DNA from: DASQHY01 sp035602605
Lineage (GTDB): Bacteria > Acidobacteriota > Terriglobia > Acidiferrales > UBA7541
Assembly (NCBI GenBank): GCA_035602605.1
Contig: DATNLZ010000081.1
Coordinates: forward strand, 1 to 15,332
Length of the DNA: 15,332 nt
Direction of reading: 5' to 3'
In this document: in pieces, positions 14,663 to 15,332 of the stretch
Position numbering within the stretch: position 1 is the first letter of the stretch
How the letters are laid out: each line of letters begins with the position of its first letter
Translations under genes and position numbers: made by a program
Notes under the pieces: generated by a model
What the model saw: the letters and a program-made list of their open reading frames with translations, nothing else
Database searches by the model: none
Told to the model about the DNA's origin: nothing

Positions 14663-15236
14663 CGCGATTTCGCAATGAAAGTCCTGGTATCCACGATGCT
14701 CCGAATTGCATTCTTGCTGGCACTGGCACAGTGCAGTTTCGCTGCCGCTGTACCGGGACCGGAGCGTCCGCTTGCTACCCTGAGGCCAGCCCATCCAAGA
14801 CTCATTGCCACGGAGACCGATTTCAACCGCGTGCGCGACCTGGTTCGCTCCGACCCCATTGCGGCCAGCTTTGTATGCAACTCTCAAGCGCCAAGCGGAT
14901 GAAATGCTCGGCCAACCCCCAGTGGTACCCCCATTGATCGGGCCGAGGCTGCTCGACCAGAGTCGTCTCTGCCTGGATCGCGTTTACACGCTAGCGCTGG
15001 TTTATCGCATCAGCGGCGTAGCGAAATATTTGGAACGCGCCGCGACCGAACTTCGATCAAAAGGCGATGGTGCGCGACGAAATCGAGGCGCCGCAGGCAG
15101 TGGATGCGTTGTGGGGCATGGTCACCGACGCTTAGGGCAAACCGAGATCAAATCGCCGAAAGGTGCCGTGCTCGATACTGTTCCGACCAATCCTCCCACG
15201 CCGCGGGAGAACCCCAACACGGGAACCCACAAACTA
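14654..15236 (+). pseudogene. Heparinase II/III-like gene, internally deleted, frameshifted and cut by an IS
   Basis: An AAGGA site 8 nt before the ATG at 14654 and a signal peptide (MLRIAFLLALAQCSFAAA) mark a true gene start. RPAHPRLIATETDFNRVRDL and PIAASF follow, then an extra T at 14870-14872 shifts the frame, which resumes as LYATLKRQADEML and RVYTLALVYRISGVAKYLER, the toroid helices of heparinase II/III-like lyases. At about 15056 this jumps to C-terminal sequence: VRDEIEAPQAVDALWGMVTDA, a further break near 15134, then GQTEIKSPKGAVLDTVPTNP and ENPNTGTHKL. The central several hundred residues, including the expected catalytic His/Tyr/Asn, are gone. The tail is interrupted at a TA by an IS630-type element. 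The original would have been a secreted polysaccharide lyase or hydrolase acting with the divergent GH2 and GH95. Confidence 0.75.
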
Positions 15237-15237
15237 G

Positions 15238-15268
15238 TGGACTGTAACAACCATTTATAGACTATAAT
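15238..15268 (+). promoter_or_regulatory. Promoter of the IS630 transposase, probably leaderless
   Basis: A perfect TATAAT at 15263-15268 lies 7 bp before the ATG at 15276, so transcription should begin at or next to the start codon. A partial -35, TGGACT at 15238-15243, is 19 bp upstream, inside the presumed terminal repeat. Confidence 0.45.
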
Positions 15269-15275
15269 CGAGTCC

Positions 15276-15332
15276 ATGAGAGACTCGATCACGTTGACGA
15301 ATTCGGAGCGTATGGAACTGACGCGGCGAGCC
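15276..15332 (+). CDS. IS630-family transposase, N-terminal fragment at window edge
   Basis: Nineteen codons are visible: MRDSITLTNSERMELTRRA. This matches the usual start of IS630-family transposases (MRxxIxLTxxERxELxRRAR), the first helix of the N-terminal helix-turn-helix domain that binds the element ends. The DDE catalytic domain lies beyond the window. No ribosome-binding site is seen; the close TATAAT suggests a leaderless transcript. The call rests on a short stretch plus the TA insertion context. Confidence 0.65.
   Translation, partial: MRDSITLTNSERMELTRRA

Larger units (their letters stand above)
15237..15332 (+). mobile_element. IS630-family insertion sequence, left end
   Basis: The heparinase coding sequence stops making sense after CAAACTA; from there a non-coding leader of about 39 bp precedes a transposase start. 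IS630/Tc1 elements insert at TA dinucleotides, and a TA lies at 15235-15236. The presumed terminal repeat begins GTGGACTGTAACAACC. The right end is beyond the window, so repeat and TA duplication cannot be verified. Confidence 0.6.

Noticed and set aside
14624..14887. Extended N-terminus of the GH2 gene
   Set aside because: It would bury the signal peptide behind 88 residues and overlap the divergent gene's start and signal peptide.
1..15332. CRISPR arrays, tRNA or rRNA genes, phage genes, toxin-antitoxin or other defence modules
   Set aside because: No regularly spaced repeats, no tRNA T-arm signatures and no rRNA or such protein motifs were seen on either strand.

Overview
The window looks like an accessory stretch of a free-living, probably soil-dwelling Gram-negative bacterium. 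The gene repertoire fits best with Acidobacteriota: secreted glycoside hydrolases of families GH95, GH2 and GH75, a LamG-type secreted protein, an AidB-type acyl-CoA dehydrogenase, a class D-like sortase relic, and relics or edges of IS110, IS630 and group II intron elements. This placement is inferred from family content and codon style. No rRNA or tRNA marker is present to confirm it.

Layout, left to right. (1) A leftward, exported serine beta-lactamase-like hydrolase runs off the left edge. It is followed by a rightward GNAT acetyltransferase. (2) About 700 bp hold a decayed group II intron: structured RNA remains, then the broken N-terminus of its reverse transcriptase. (3) Two leftward genes follow, a small conserved hypothetical whose last residues are cut by a one-base frameshift and a secreted LamG/jellyroll protein. 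(4) A leftward membrane fatty-acid desaturase comes next, then the left end of an IS110-family element. That element has a gene-free, hairpin-rich leader resembling a bridge RNA locus and only about 50 codons of DEDD transposase. (5) A leftward secreted GH75-type chitosanase, about 0.57 kb without a clear gene, and a rightward class D sortase relic follow. (6) A leftward acyl-CoA dehydrogenase has a good sigma70-type promoter so close to its ATG that the mRNA should be leaderless. (7) A leftward carbohydrate cluster is read in the order GH2 glycosidase, truncated and frameshifted BAAT-type alpha/beta hydrolase, GH95 alpha-L-fucosidase. It looks like one transcription unit. (8) Divergent from it, with only 30 bp between start codons, is a wrecked heparinase II/III-like gene. 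It has lost its middle, carries frameshifts, and is cut near its C-terminus by the left end of an IS630-family element whose transposase runs off the right edge.

The functional theme is export of enzymes that strip fucose, beta-linked sugars and possibly uronic-acid polymers or chitosan from complex glycans. The GH2, GH95 and heparinase genes look like parts of one former polysaccharide-degradation locus, now damaged by deletion and insertion.

The most interesting signals are the hairpin-rich IS110 left end (a candidate bridge RNA relic), the cluster of gene breaks explained by one-base indels (real decay or assembly error), the apparent leaderless promoters, and the two large deletions that scarred the glycan locus. 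No intact undescribed system is evident.
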